The position numbers were made by a program, and so were the translations under genes. A stretch of 64,000 nucleotides of DNA, taken from contig CM026557.1 in the NCBI GenBank assembly GCA_015143295.1, positions 31,133,965 to 31,197,964 on the forward strand, read 5' to 3'. The notes under the pieces were generated by a model, which was not told where the DNA came from, ran no database searches, and worked only from the letters and a program-made list of their open reading frames with translations. Below, one piece after another: positions 44,579-56,833 of this stretch. This DNA is from Tetracentron sinense. Lineage: Eukaryota; Streptophyta; Magnoliopsida; Trochodendrales; Trochodendraceae. Position 1 is the stretch's first letter. Each line of letters begins with the position of its first letter.

Positions 44579-47060
44579 TTAGTTGGGTTTGTCTCTAATA
44601 CTGCAGCATACTGCAGCAAATATGACGAGCCTTAGGAGGAGGTCGCTACTGCATATCTTTTGAAATGGTATTATTTTTTTCTTGAAGATGATTATTAGCT
44701 TAAGCTACACTATTGCATGGGGAGAGCACTTTTTTTTTACTGCAACGGCTTCTGTTACACCAATTCTGGTTATATATCTAATATTATTGAAAAGGGAGAT
44801 CCCTTTAGATGGATATCTTACTGAGAATCTACATTCAATTTGTTGTTGAAGTTACCACATGCTGCAATCTTTTTCGTTCTTTTTAAGTTGTACTTTATTT
44901 CCAAACTATTTGGTGTTTCTGTGCATCATATTTGAGGTAGGAATTAAGTTGGGAAGTTCGGCAAGGCAGACGGGGGGTGTAGTTACACCACTCTTTTCTA
45001 ACTCAAAATTTGCATATATGGAAGAATATTAGCAATGTACCCACCAAAAAAACGAATACTAGCAGATGTTCATGTGCATGTGTAGGAACAGGCACTACCT
45101 TAACTGAATGATTTGGCTGCTTCTTTTGCTCTTGCGAGAATGTTGTTGATTGAGACTTCCAGTTCAAGGATGCCTACTGAAATATCTTTAATTAGTTTTA
45201 ACAAGAATGCTGTTACCTTCTTTCACTCGAATATTAGTTCCTGTATTCTTTTCCATGCTCACACCAGTTCTGTCAAAACTAAACGCTCTTGAGCTCTCAA
45301 GAGCAGACAAACTGCATACACTGCATCCTGCCTTTGTATTGGAGTGATATTTCAAATTTACATGAGCTGAAGATATCTCCGGCAGACCTTCTCAGAGATG
45401 TAAATTCTTATTTTCTTTGTGCGTCCGTGAAAAAAAACATGCTTTTTTGGAGAGAGATACAAGTAAAAAAAGCATATTTTTTTGGAGAGAGATACTATTT
45501 GTATCTAACATATTACGAATCACTTGTACAGTACAGATGATATGGTGGAATATGCTTTTATCTGATTGTAGGTACGTAAGATTTACTTCTCTTTGAGAGA
45601 ATGTAGAATGGTGCAAAGTGTCAGCCACTATATCTACAATAGATTCACTATAAGCATGGGCAGAAGGAGCACATCGATTGAATGCCTACCACAAAATTTA
45701 GTCCAAATCCAGAAGTACTGCTCTGAATAGCAAGAAAAATTCATGGTTCATGGTTAAGTATGCAAGAACAACTCCGGTTTGTGAACGTTTCTTTCATTTG
45801 TTAACTTCTTTGTGGGGTAGTGAAAATTAGACCTAGCAAATATCCAGACCTGTTGAGGAAGCGCTTGCCCCATTGGTTGTGTACATAACACTACATGTTT
45901 AATCCTGGATTCAGTCCCGTGTGCGTGGTTGAAATCTCCATCATTACCTAACCTAGAATAGATACTAACCCCGGTTTCCTTTCCTAATCTAGAATAGATA
46001 CTAACACTGCGGTTCCAGAATTGACTTTGATATCCTTCATCAAGATTCATAGCCTCCACTGGATCACCTTCCAATCCCTTGCCGGTCTTCTGCACTCTAC
46101 CCAGCATATTAAGATCATCTAATGTAACAAATTTTTGGTTGACAATGTTTTACATTTACAGATTTGTCATCCCAAAGGAGTACACGGTAGTGGAATATGG
46201 TGAAAAGGGGAAGCTTTAAAGATATCAGAGAACATTCATCTCCAATCATAATCTGCTGGTTAAAAGGGTTATACGGATTTAGGAAAAGCCTTTGAAGACC
46301 CATTTGAAATTTTTTTTTATCATGGAGCTGAAGTTGATGAAGCTAAGTTATATTAAAATAATAATATTATTATAGTTTTAAGCCCTATTTGGATAAACTT
46401 CTCTAGAAGAAAAAACTTGTTCAGAAGTCATTATGATACAAAAGAGATTTATTGATAGAACTTGGATAATCCTTACAAAGACACAAAGCGTTTATATAAA
46501 GATGGGAACAACTAAGGATGAAATTAAACCCCAATCAACTCTAATCTAATCTAATTTAACCTAATCAATTCAAATCAATTGATACTAATCTGATTGTGAT
46601 GAGATGAATTGATAATGATACAGTGTATCTTAGACGGGTCAGTCAACAATCGTCGCAGTTATAGTTTCATTCTCCCTTTTTTGGAGAGAACCTCTGTACC
46701 TCTGGCGGGCAGTAGGCCAAATGGGTCAGTTATTGAGATGGATTTGTTGGGCATTCTTCGTGGTATGGAGGATGTTTAATTGGCAGCAGAGGATTGCTAA
46801 GCTGCAAATTACAGCCAATTCAAAGTGGGCTGTTCAGTGAATTCGTAGTACCTGCGTGTGGCCTTGGAGATTTAGAGGATTATTAACTCTTATTGCAAAT
46901 CTGGCTACTAGTTTTGACGAATTTCAAATCTGAAGCTAATAGGGGCCACAGATTTGTTATCAAAACTCCTTAGTAGCCCAGGTGAAGTTGGGTTTTGGCC
47001 TTCTGATTTTCCATCATACTTTCTCTCCCGCCCCCCAAAAAGTATCTCATTCACTTATTT
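44579..47060. other. ZRF1 3' UTR and intergenic sequence
   Basis: 44579 to about 44960 is probably 3' UTR; AATATTATTGAAAA (about 44780) may serve as a poly-A region. Further on, GGAGAGAGATAC and AAAAAAGCAT phrases repeat (45440-45495), as does CTAGAATAGATACTAAC (45953 and 45989). A segment at 46490-46627 recurs at 48231-48358. No gene recognised. Confidence 0.45.
46490..46627. repeat. Dispersed direct repeat, copy 1
   Basis: TTTATATAAAGATGGGAACAACTAA... to ATGATACAGTGTAT aligns with 48231-48358 (about 135 bp, gapped). Such a pair could be remnants of short LTRs (TRIM-like) with 1.6 kb between, but no primer site is visible. Confidence 0.6.
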
Positions 47061-47245
47061 TTTTGGGTAACAGAGGGTGTCTCAAAGCCTTCGAGTCAAG
47101 GACTAGTTCTTTCGGGTATCCATACCGACCTACTCGAAAATTTCCCTTTGGATACCAAGGTCAGTTGAGGAGTGGGAGTTGAACACACGACCATAGGGAG
47201 CAAACCGGGGATGCTAGCCAACTGCACTAACCCCTTTATTACAAG
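47060..47245 (-). mobile_element. tRNA-derived SINE
   Basis: On the minus strand it begins near 47245 with AGGGGTTAGTGCAGTTGGCTAG (A box, 47214-47235) and, about 20 bp on, GGTCGTGTGTTCAACTCCC (B box, 47174-47192). This is the spacing of a tRNA-type pol III promoter. The body ends in an A-rich tail (TTTTTTT on the plus strand at about 47059). About 185 bp, typical for plant SINEs. Confidence 0.75.
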
Positions 47246-47928
47246 AAGATATTCCCTATCAAACATATGGACAAACACATGGAGATCGAGATCTTTATGA
47301 GTGGGAATAACAGAGTTCCGCTTGTTGCCGTAGATGGAGATTTGCCTGTAGAAATTGAGATCTCCAATGCAAAGTTGCTTGCTGGGGTTGTTTGTTGCTT
47401 TGCTGCCAAGGAGATGAATGTGGAGAAATGTCATAGAATGCCAATTGGTCTCGTTGAATCAAATATAAGTGGCCTCTTGGGCTTAGGATACTAGCCTCTA
47501 TGGGCCAGAAAATCAGTGCCTTTATGGCCATGAAAGAGCCTCAACGGGTCAATTGAAAGACTATGAGTGAGCCTCCATGGGCCATAAATGAATGGGCCTC
47601 AAATCAGTCACTTGAAATATGTGAAGTACGGACAATGAGCAAATAATGGGCTCTACTCAAGTCCAAGAGACAAGTTGGCATTAGAATTAGTAAGAATAGG
47701 GAGTAGATCTGCACAACCAGCTAGCATTAGAAAGGTGATCGCATTAATAGTGATGACAAAATAGGGAAAGGAACAAATTGTTGCCACTGATCAGCCCAAC
47801 TTGGTGCCTGAAGTTGGTGGGGGGTGATGGTTGTTTGGAATCGTGAAGATCAGATGGCTCTTCCTATATATCTAAAGAGCCAACAGAAAAGAGAATGAGA
47901 GTGATTTGAAACCCTTATTACAGTAACA
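47246..47928. other. Unrecognised intergenic sequence
   Basis: Repeated GGGCCT/ATGGGCC words (47470-47660) but no gene or element that I can name. Confidence 0.35.
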
Positions 47929-48075
47929 CTATGTTTGGTTACCAAGAAAATAAGTAAAAACATGGAAAAGAAAAGAAAATGAGACAAATCTCAACTAAAA
48001 ATCGTATAAGAAATTCAAAATTTTCTTTTCTTTTCCATATTTTCACCTATTTTCTCGACAACCAAACATAGCATA
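47929..48075. mobile_element. Short palindromic MITE
   Basis: ACACTATGTTTGGTTACCAAG...CGACAACCAAACATAGC forms long inverted arms (about 55 bp each) through GGAAAAGAAAAG and CTTTTCTTTTCC, about 145 bp in total. CTATGTTTGGTT ends are common among plant MITEs. The target duplication is not clear. Confidence 0.7.
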
Positions 48076-48230
48076 AGGGATGAGATTGAAAGGAAAAATG
48101 AGTCTCCCATTGAGGCCGTTTGGATGCTTGAGAGAGAAAATTGATAGCGTGGCGTGAAACCGTGAAGAAATGTGACCAGACGGGCAGCGGCTGCTGGTCA
48201 TCTGCCGGAGTACAATGACTCATAGCATTT

Positions 48231-48500
48231 ATATAAAGATGAGTACAACTAAAGATGGAAATAAATCCAATCAAATCTAATATAATCTAATTTAACCTAA
48301 TCAAATCAAATCAATTGATACTAATTATGATGAGAAACACTGATAACGATATAATGTATTTCATTAACTTTATTACAAGAAGGTAATCCTTAATACATTC
48401 TGGATGCAAAATCGACGACAAACATTGATAATGATATAATGTATTTCATTCACTTTATTACAAGAAGGTAATCCTTAATACATTCTGGATACAAAATCGA
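48231..48500. repeat. Direct repeat copy 2 and a 76-bp duplication
   Basis: 48231-48358 matches 46490-46627. Overlapping it, a unit of about 76 bp (GATAATGATATAATGTATTTCATT...CATTCTGGAT-CAAAATCGA) occurs twice (48346 and 48426). Confidence 0.7.
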
Positions 48501-49084
48501 TGTTTGCATTCACAAAAAGCCAATCTTGTAAGCCCAGAAGAAAAAAAGGTTATTTGATTTGCACTTGCGAGAAGCTATTTCTAGATTTTTGTCCTCAATT
48601 AACTATGTAGCCCCCTTATATTCTATACCACATCTCTCTAGATATTCACAAAAGTATCTAATGACTATGAAAAAATAAAAAAAAAACAAGTGAAAGATAA
48701 CATTAATACAAACATGTGGGAGTACTAGCAAGCAACCATACTTTTAATAACCATAAAAGTGTCTACCATTTTCAGACCATATAAAATCATGTCTAAGTAA
48801 TGATAATACACATAATAAATCCAATCATTAGCATAACCAAAAAGAGCAATAGGAATGAACATCTATCAATGCGTTTTCGATCCCTTGTATCCGCAATAAG
48901 AAATGTGTCGGCATGAAATCTGTTGTAATAGCTCAGAACTCATCCCTTGTACAAAATGAGTGATGAATTAATTGCTCCCTTATATCCATGGACTTGGAGG
49001 TTACATTCCTTTCATGTGGCATAAACATTAGGCCGATTGTCCTCTGATTGTCTCGCGCTTTCAGTGAAATGATCTCTAGTTGGT
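48501..49084. other. Unrecognised intergenic sequence
   Basis: AT-rich; no coding or repeat signature recognised. Confidence 0.35.
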
Positions 49085-49420
49085 TTGCAAACGATATGCC
49101 TGAAGCAAGGTTGTAGTTTAGAGAATAGTTTTAGGGAAAATTTGCTAAAGGAGTTTGGAAGGAAAGGAACCGGAGGGTGTTTCGATGACACTTCGCTCTC
49201 AATGGATCATATTGTTCACACTATAGGGAAACGATTTCTAGCTTGGTACTCTACTAAAGACGTTTTGGATCAAGACCTTCAGCAGATTTGTTGTCTTCTT
49301 GGATAGGGATGCTAGTACTTATCCTGACCTTGTATTTTAGATTGCTCTTTTCCTCTGTATTTTCATTGGTGGTGCTTTGTAATTTTCCCTTAGTTTTGTT
49401 CACCTATGGGTGAATTCGAT
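49085..49420 (+). pseudogene. LINE ORF2 C-terminal fragment
   Basis: GVWKERNRRVF (about 49152-49184, in a frame that shifts), then FDDTSLSMDHIVHTIGK and FLAWYSTKDVL, is the extreme C-terminus of plant L1 ORF2, followed by a typical T-rich 3' tail with CTTTGTAATTTTCCC. Only the last 70-odd codons remain, as expected of severe 5' truncation. Confidence 0.7.
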
Positions 49421-49623
49421 CATATTTTACTGTTAAAAATATTAAACAAAATGGAAAGAATGAATTAAAGAACAAAGCAAATTAAAGTTATAGAGATAGT
49501 GGCTTTGTTACTTATTAACTAATTTGATTCTTCAAGATAGTTACATTTTTGGCGGGGTCTTTGATCGAAGAGTTGTCAAGATCTTTGGTAGGAGACTAGG
49601 AAAAGAAGGAAAATAAAAGGGAA

Positions 49624-49870
49624 ATGTTTAACGGACAGGGCATTCCAGTACTACGCAGCAGAATGCGCGACCCTCATTGGTCCGTGCCACCCTTTTTAAC
49701 ATCCACTAAATGTGATTAAGATTCACTCACCTTTAGGGTTCATCCGTCCAATCTTGATTTTTAGAGAAAAAAATATGTATTAATCATAATTTAGTTAAGC
49801 TTAAAAATAATTAAAAGGGAGTTCAGAGAGACACGAGAATGGCATTGACTAGATGACAAAATGTGAGGTC
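49624..49870. repeat. Degenerate MITE-like segment
   Basis: Contains GTTTAACGGACAGGGCATT...GAATGCGCGACCCTCATTGGTCC, a counterpart of 51038-51098. It also has TTTTTAGAGAAAAAAATATGTATTAATCATAATTTAG, whose second half recurs at 51969. It is probably a decayed relative of family M; boundaries are unclear. Confidence 0.4.
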
Positions 49871-50099
49871 GGCTAATTACTGCTCAAAATAAAATGACGA
49901 TTCTTGTCGATTTATCTAGATAACAAAGGACAATCTTGTCGATTTATCATTTTGGGTGTTGTCATCGAATGTTGAACCTAACATCACCCATGATTGATGA
50001 AGGAAGAAAGGAAATGTAAAAGGAATGTGATACAAAACTCTAAATAGTATGTCCTATTGAGAGCTAGGTTGCTCGATTTAAAATCTAATGGCGCTAAGG

Positions 50100-50830
50100 C
50101 TCATATACATTTAATAGTGGACCTGTAGTGGGGATTTCTGGAGAGCTCCAGGTGGCATAGGTTTACTGGTTGAAGGATGAAGGTTGGTGTCCGGATTTGC
50201 TGAGGAGAGGCTTTCGCCCTGTTAAGACACTCTGAAGCTTAAGTCAGTACCAGACATAAAGAGGAAATAAGGACAAGTGAGAGAGGTAAGGATTCAGACT
50301 TCTCTTGTGTAGGGCCTTACTCTTAGAGAGGATGGGCTAGGGTATAACTGTCGTGTGAATTTCCAACCATTTCTTACTAGAATTCAGGGCATATTTATAG
50401 GCAGAGAACCCATGGCCATCTATGTCAGTGGATGACCATACAAGAACCTAATCATCACATTAGTATCAGACAAATATCTCGTCATAAATACACATCCCTT
50501 CCCTGTAGGTTGGTTCTGATCGCCGAAGTGGTCCGAGGTGACCAACATTTATTGTTAGGTCAAAGATAATATCTAACTCATGAGTGCATCATTAATGCTT
50601 TGTCAGTAGACTGCTTCTCGAGGCTTACACCCCAACTTCTACTCGGGTTCATCCTTGGGTCAGCACGAGTTCGTCCTTGTTTCAGCACGAGTTAGTCCTT
50701 GGTTCAGCATGACTTCGTCCTTGATGACTTGCATGTTTTACCAATTTTCCCCATTATAGACCCCACTTAATGTTGGGTGCCGTTAAAGTTTTAATCGGAC
50801 GACCCATCTCTCAATAGTACATACTAGAGA
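50100..50830 (-). repeat. LTR fragment related in layout to element C
   Basis: On the minus strand, a purine tract (AATGGGGAAAATTGGTAAAACA, 50734 onward) abuts a TG at 50733, and a CCTATAAATATG TATA box lies at about 50396-50407. This mirrors the U3 order of element C. Phrases with TTCGTCCTTG repeat at 50660-50722. The left end is not resolved and no partner LTR is found. Confidence 0.4.
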
Positions 50831-51030
50831 GTTTTTAATCACTTCCCATGTAAAAAAAAACCATTCAGTTTAAGCAAAAGGGCAGGATACTAGCACTAGT
50901 AACCGAGAGAATAGATTAAAAAAAAAAAAAAAAGGATATCAGGGCTTGTGCCAGGTTGCGTGAGGGAAAAACTCTCTCTCTTCCAATCAGACCCATTAAA
51001 GAGTTGAAGCGTTGAGGGAGGAATTCATTA

Positions 51031-52060
51031 TGGAAAATGTTTAGTGGACTGCGCATTTTGCTATGTAGCGAAATGTGCGGTCCTCATTTGTCCACACTTA
51101 GGAGTGAGCACGATTGTACGAGCTGTCCGAGCTCGAGATTAACTTGGCTCGGTTGGATAAACAAACAAGCTAATTGAATACCATTTTAAAGCTTGTTTAG
51201 AACTGAGTTTGAACACATTTGTACTCGGCTCGTTAAAAGCTCAGCTCATATATATATAAATTATTAAAGTATAAAAATTGATAATATATATAACAAAATA
51301 ATGTATGTATATATATTAAAAATATAAAATGATTAATAATATATATAAATGTACAATTTAAATACTTTAATTAAAGGATTATTTTCTAAAACTAATCATA
51401 TATTATAAGTATTTTTAAAATTACTCATATTTAATTGAGCTTGGCTCGAGCTCGGATTGGCTCATTCATAAAAGAGCCAAGCCAAGCTTGAACATTTTGA
51501 AAAATTCACATGGTTGATAAAAACTCAGCTTGATACCTTCCCCAATCCATAATTATCAAACATTTGTACTATACCCGTATAGTATCTGTAGAATACTTTT
51601 AAGGGTCATCGTTTAAAATTGTATACTTTTGTCGTGTCACGTATTATCATCGTATAATGCCTGTTTAATATGCGAATTATGTATTAAATACATACAATAT
51701 GCATATTTTTTCCATACTTTTATTGTGTTAAAAGCATATTCTGTATCAAATAATAATTATTAGTTAATATTATGATTTTTATTTATTTCTAATTATTAAT
51801 TTTTTTTTTTAATTTTCCTGTTCTTTTGTCGTATAACACCCGTACTTCCCAAATTGATCATTGCCATTGCAAAGCATGTCTTTTGTTGATAAATATGTCA
51901 AAAACATACCCTTTTTGGTAATAAAAATGCAAAGCATGCCCTTTTAGGTGAAGCACCTTTAAAAAAAATATATTAATCATAATTTAGTTAAGCTTAACCA
52001 TAGTTAAAATAGGGTTAAAAGGGACATGTGACAATGCGGTCGACTAAATAATGGAATGAA
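51031..52060. repeat. Nested, decayed noncoding repeats
   Basis: The outer parts (51031-51100 and 51955-52060) resemble the segment at 49624-49870. Between them lie a GAGCTCGAG/GGCTCG-rich inverted-repeat stretch (51110-51545) of a type widespread in plant genomes and an AT-rich segment (51546-51950). No protein is encoded. Confidence 0.4.
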
Positions 52061-52144
52061 GGGTCAGCTAATCACTACTCATTTATTAACTCACTTCCCA
52101 CTCTTAACTTTCCCATGTGAGACAAGTCCCGTATTGCTTTAAGC

Positions 52145-52499
52145 TAATAGAGGACTTACGCTTCCGCCCAAGCTGTTACCTAAGCTGGAGAAGGATACGA
52201 CCACCTAAGTTTCCTAATAAGAAACTTCTTATTAGGGAAGCTTCCTTATTTGAATACTGAGCTGGAGAAGGATACAGTCACCACCTAAGTTTCCTAATAA
52301 GAAAAGATCTCTTACTTCTTATTAGGAAAGCTTCCTTATTTCAATAGAATTCTAATATTGTTTGTTTCTATTCTTCTCTTGTAATCCAACATATCATATA
52401 TATCAATAAAACCTTCTTTATGGCTTCACGTTTTGAAGACAAGAGAGTTCTCTCTTACTCTGTTTTTATCAAAGCTCAGTCATACTCTATTTTTTTTTA
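52145..52499 (+). repeat. 5' LTR of the copia element
   Basis: Matches 58725-59072, including a duplicated CACCTAAGTTTCCTAATAAGAAA segment. CATATCATATATATCAATAAAACC provides a TATA-like and AATAAA poly-A signal. It abuts the primer site directly. Confidence 0.93.
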
Positions 52500-52511
52500 T
52501 GGTATCAGAGC
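52500..52511 (+). other. Primer binding site, initiator tRNA-Met
   Basis: TGGTATCAGAGC, complementary to the 3' end of plant tRNA-iMet, with no spacer after the LTR. Confidence 0.92.
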
Positions 52512-52633
52512 AATAAAAAAAAAAAATAAAAATTGACCTTCGACGGTGGTGTCGATCTCCTGGAGACTGGTGGCCTGATCCGACGGTAGCAGCCCATCAC
52601 TCCTCTTATTCCTTCCTTCACAAAGCAGCAACA

Positions 52634-53024
52634 ATGGCCTCTTCCGTAGCTTCCTCTTACCCTTATCCAACATCTGTGAATGTTGCGAACTATGTGTCGT
52701 TGAAGCTAACATCAACGAACTATTTACTATGGAAAACTCAATTAATTTCCATGCTTGAAGGAGAAGATATGTGGGGTTTTATTAGTGAAGAATTCCTCAT
52801 GCCAAGCAAGGAGATTTCCTCTTCCGACGGTAAGGGAGAGACTCCAAACCCTGCATACATAGCCTGGCGACGATCTGATCGCAAGGTGAAAGGATGGATC
52901 ACAAGTACCCTTTTTGAAGAAGCTCTTCGCCTAGTTGTTGGACTGGAAACTTCTGCAGAAGTTTGGAAGTGTCTTGAGAATGCCTATGCCAGAGTATCTC
53001 ACGCCCGCGAGTTTCAACTTACAC
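52634..53024 (+). pseudogene. Copia gag, N-terminal part
   Basis: ATG at 52634 starts MASSVASSYPYPT; the Gag (DUF4219/UBN2) pattern VSLKLTSTNYLLWKTQLISM and the later GLETSAEVWKCLENAYA follow. The frame is interrupted at 53025 by a solo LTR. Removing the insert and one target copy puts 54796 back in the same frame. Confidence 0.9.
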
Positions 53025-54790
53025 TGTAGAACCCCAAAACTTCATTGCACCTTGTAGTGAATAGTGTATGAATAGTGCTCAAGTAGAGTCTTGTACACTA
53101 ATGGGCTTTATGCTAATATACGTGTTTGGACATATGGCGTGCATGTGTTGATAGGTCTATATATCCTTAAGGAGTGTGTTTTAAGCATAAAAGGTGTTAG
53201 AATTGGATTAGAGAAGGTTCAAGTAGTGGAAACAAGGTTTTGCAGCAAAACAGGGGAACACCGATCTCTCGGTTATAAGCACCGATCGACCGGTCTTCTA
53301 CTGATCACTCGGTAGCTATCGATTGGTTAACTAATTTGTATGGGGAAAAATTCTAGAGAGAGATCGGTTGGTCTGTACCACCGATCGATCGGTTATACGC
53401 AGATTTTCTTCATTAAGGGTTTTTAAGTCTTTAACCATCACCCTTTGCCTATATAAGGCTTGGTTCGTGCCTTAGGGTTTCAGAAACCTTTAGTGCATTA
53501 TTTTGAGAGGATTTGAGAGGAAGAAGAAGGAGGAAGCTAGGTTGTTGCTCAAGCTTGAAGAGAAGATCAAGATCTTCCCTCTTTTAGTGTTTTTCATCAA
53601 AGAACTCAAGGTTCTCACTTGTTTCAAGCATTTGGAATCGAATTCCTCGATTTCACCAAGGTAGATGCACTTTACTACCTACCAGGTGCTATTCCTTCTC
53701 AGAAAACCATGATCAAAGCATGTTTTTGGGTTGATTGAACATTGATGTTATACTTGGATGTAAACTACTATTATTAGGCACACTAAGTGTTTGATTTAAT
53801 GCCTCTAAGGACTTTTATGCTTATGTTACTAAGTGCTATGATGTTATGTCTACAAGCTTTCTAAGTCCACATGATATTCACAAGCACTATATGCACTTAA
53901 TTTTCACAAGTCTCGCATGATCCGATGTTTTCTCACAAGAAAATGGTATTTTCAAAAGTTCATAAGCAAGGTTTTGATTAAAAGAATTCTCACAAGCTCA
54001 CAAGTGACAAGGCCAAACCTTATGTTGGTGTTTTAAAATCGTTTTAAAGTTCACAAGGAATCCCACTATACATGGACTCACAAGTAGTCATGTCTCACAA
54101 GTTCACAAGCTCACAAGTTCACAAGAAATCATGCATACTCAGAACTCGCATGCTCACAAGGAATCTCAACTCTCGCAAGAATTCACAAGAACTCACAAGA
54201 AACCTGATTATCATATGACCTCACAAGATTTATCGGTTTTGATTTCACACGAATGACATTAAGAAAAGGATTTTTGAATTACTTTTACGATCGTCATACT
54301 GTAAGCTTTTGCATGTTCATGATATTACTCACTTTTAGCTAGTAGTTTTTATATCACTGAGTATTCCATGCTCAGCCGACTATTGACTTCGACAGGTGCT
54401 CGTGTTCCTTTCGATGTCTGTGGTACGGAGCCTTGGATAGATGAGTACTACGATCCGGAACCCTCCATGGATCATTACCAGGATGATGGATCACGGGATA
54501 GGCGGCCTGATTTTGATTTCTGTTGAGAGATAGAGAGAAGATATTGATGTTTTGTATATGTTGAGAGTGAGACTTGTCTACTCCATATTTTGGATATGCT
54601 ATGTTGGTTCACACTTGAACCGAATGCTAGGAGTAATTATTATATTTTGTTTACATTTATTTCCGCTGTGTATAAATATGATGTATGTTTCAGGTTGATA
54701 CGGATGCCTTATGTGTCATACGGGATATATGATATGGTGGTCATGAGCTAAAGTATCCCTAACTCTTAGGGGATATTTTGAGTCGTGACA
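53025..54790 (+). mobile_element. Solo LTR C in copia gag
   Basis: 1,766 bp, TGTAGAACCCC...GAGTCGTGACA, with perfect TACAC duplications at 53020-53024 and 54791-54795. It holds a CCTATATAAGG TATA box (about 53449), CCGATCGATCGG-type palindromes upstream of it, and a degenerate TCACAAG repeat field (53880-54230). No coding sequence. The terminal style suggests a chromovirus LTR. Confidence 0.9.
53880..54230 (+). repeat. Degenerate CTCACAAG repeat field
   Basis: More than 20 copies of TCACAAG with short variable spacers, inside solo LTR C. Confidence 0.85.
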
Positions 54791-54795
54791 TACAC

Positions 54796-55733
54796 AACAA
54801 CTACAACGTATCTCCAAAGGCGATTTAACTCTATCAGAATACATCAGCAGAATTAAAGGAATTTGTGACGATCTAGCATCTATAGGGAAACCTATAGATG
54901 ATAAGAACAAGGTCTTCTCCCTCTTGCATGATCTAGGCCATCAATATGAGAATTTTGTGACCTCCATGCTCAAGCTGTCAGTACCCTCTTATTCAGAGGT
55001 GATTCCTCTATTGCAAAGTCACGACATTGGAAATCAGCCCCATCAAACCGTTAGCCAGAGTCATCATATGGTCTTTGTTGGTCAAAATCAGCACTGCAAC
55101 TTCCACACCAATCGTAGGACCAATAGATCAAATAGAGGAAATAGACAACAAGGATTCAATTCCTCGGGACATGGCTTTGTGCAGTCCACACAGCATGGTC
55201 AAGGAAATCAAAACCAACATCTGCAAAGGGGACCTCCTCAACAAACTCGTCCTCCTCAACAAACCAATGACTGAAATCCTGCACAACAACCTCCTGAGTT
55301 TAAATTTCAGAATGCAGATACATGCCAAATCTGTCATAAGAGAGGCCATTCAGCTCTAGAGTGTTGGCACTGTTTCGACAATGCCTACCAACCAGAAAAT
55401 ATTCCTCAAGCACTAGCAGCCGTGACCCTTTCAGATCCAACTGATGAACATTGGTATGCAGATTCCGGATCATTTGCACACATGACTGGAGACCCTGGTA
55501 AGTTGACTAACATTCGTCCCTATTCTGGTTCAGATTCTGTTATGATAGGAAATGGATGTCAGTTAGTTGTTTCTCATATGGGTGATGCAAAAATTAGTCT
55601 TGGATCTCATATTACCTCAGTCCCTATTGTTCTACTTGTACCTGATTTGAAGAAGAATTTATTATCTGTTAGTCAACTTACCAAAGATCTTCCTTGCAAT
55701 TTTGAGTTCTCATCCCATGGTTTTGTTATTTAG
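54796..55733 (+). pseudogene. Copia gag C-terminus, zinc knuckle and protease
   Basis: Continues gag (SKGDLTLSEYIS, then FSLLHDLGHQYENFV) into an Asn/Gln/Gly-rich linker. TGA at 55272 precedes the CCHC knuckle (CQICHKRGHSALEC, about 55326-55367). The aspartic protease has WYADSGSFAHMT (about 55452), with the catalytic D-S-G intact, followed by NLLSVSQL. TAG at 55731 then ends the frame. Only these two stops disrupt an otherwise continuous frame. Confidence 0.9.
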
Positions 55734-56830
55734 GAAAAGAGAACAGGGAGGCTTCTAGCCAGCGGGAATAAAAGAGGAGGCATTTATGCTCTTGAAGATG
55801 GAAAAATAGCTCTTTTCTCTATTCGCAATAGGATGACTTCAGAGGATGTTTGGCATCAACGACTTGGTCACCCCCAAAATAAAGTGGTTAATTTTCTGTT
55901 CTCAGAAAAATTAATTAAAGTAGATTCATGGTGTGTAGCAGTTGTCAGCTTGGTAAAAGTTGTAAGCTCCCTTTTTCTGGAATAAATAAATCATCTTCAG
56001 AGCCTTTATTTAAGATTCATTCTGATCTATGGGGTCCTGCACTTGTTATGTCTAATCAAGGATTTGTTTATTATATTGTGTTTGTGGATGATTATTCACA
56101 GTTCACTTGGATGTATCCGATGAAGAAGAAATCTGAATTTTTCCTCATCTTTAAAAGATTTCAAGCCATGGTTCAAAGAAGATTTGAGAAAAAAATTAAA
56201 ATTTTTCAGAGTGATGGAGGAGGAGATTTTACAAGCAAAGAATTTGAGACTTATCTCGCATCAATAGGAATTATTCACCAACTTTCATGCCCTGCTACAC
56301 CTGAGCAAAATGGTGTAGCAGAGCGAAAGCATCGTAACATTGTAGAATTAGGCCTCACTATGATGTTTCATAGTAAGGTCCCAAAGAGGTATTGGGTTGA
56401 TGCTTTTAGTACCGCTGTGTATCTCATTAATAGAGTGCCCTCAGTCAAACTTGGGATGAAATCGCCCTACCAGCTGGTTTTTAACAGGTTGCCAGACTAT
56501 TCTGCTCTACGGATATTCGGATTACAATGTTTTCCTCTTCTTGGGGCTTAGGTAACTAATAAGTTCAGCCCAAAATCACTTCCATGTGTCTTTCTAGGGT
56601 ACAGTGTTCAACATAAGGGATACAGATGCCTACATTCTCCAACAGGCTGTGTGTACATTTCGAGACATGTCATCTTTGATGAACATAAATTTCCTTTTGA
56701 TCCTTCTAATTCCTCTGATCATGTATAGGTTCAAAGGGAGCTCTCCACCTATTCTGATTGGGTGGATACATATGATGCAGACAACACATCTTAGGCACCA
56801 CCACCCTCTGGTTCCAACACTGCACATCCT
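55734..56830 (+). pseudogene. Copia integrase
   Basis: The gag-pre-integrase HHCC region (WHQRLGHP, then CSSCQLGK) contains a frameshift near 55925. The catalytic core retains D (HSDLWGP), D (FQSDGGGDF) and E (PEQNGVAERKHR), so the DDE triad is visible. Beyond 56549 the frame continues with three TAG stops (56549, and about 56727 and 56792) through the GYSVQHKGYRC region. Confidence 0.9.
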
Positions 56831-56833
56831 ACT

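Noticed and set aside
45754-46107. 117-codon minus-strand frame
   Set aside because: Its internal repeat (SIYSRLG) comes from a duplicated CTAGAATAGATACTAAC sequence; no homologous family is recognised and no gene signals are present.
47174-47236. Genuine tRNA gene
   Set aside because: A and B boxes are present, but no cloverleaf closes and the unit continues about 110 bp to an A-rich tail, as in a SINE.
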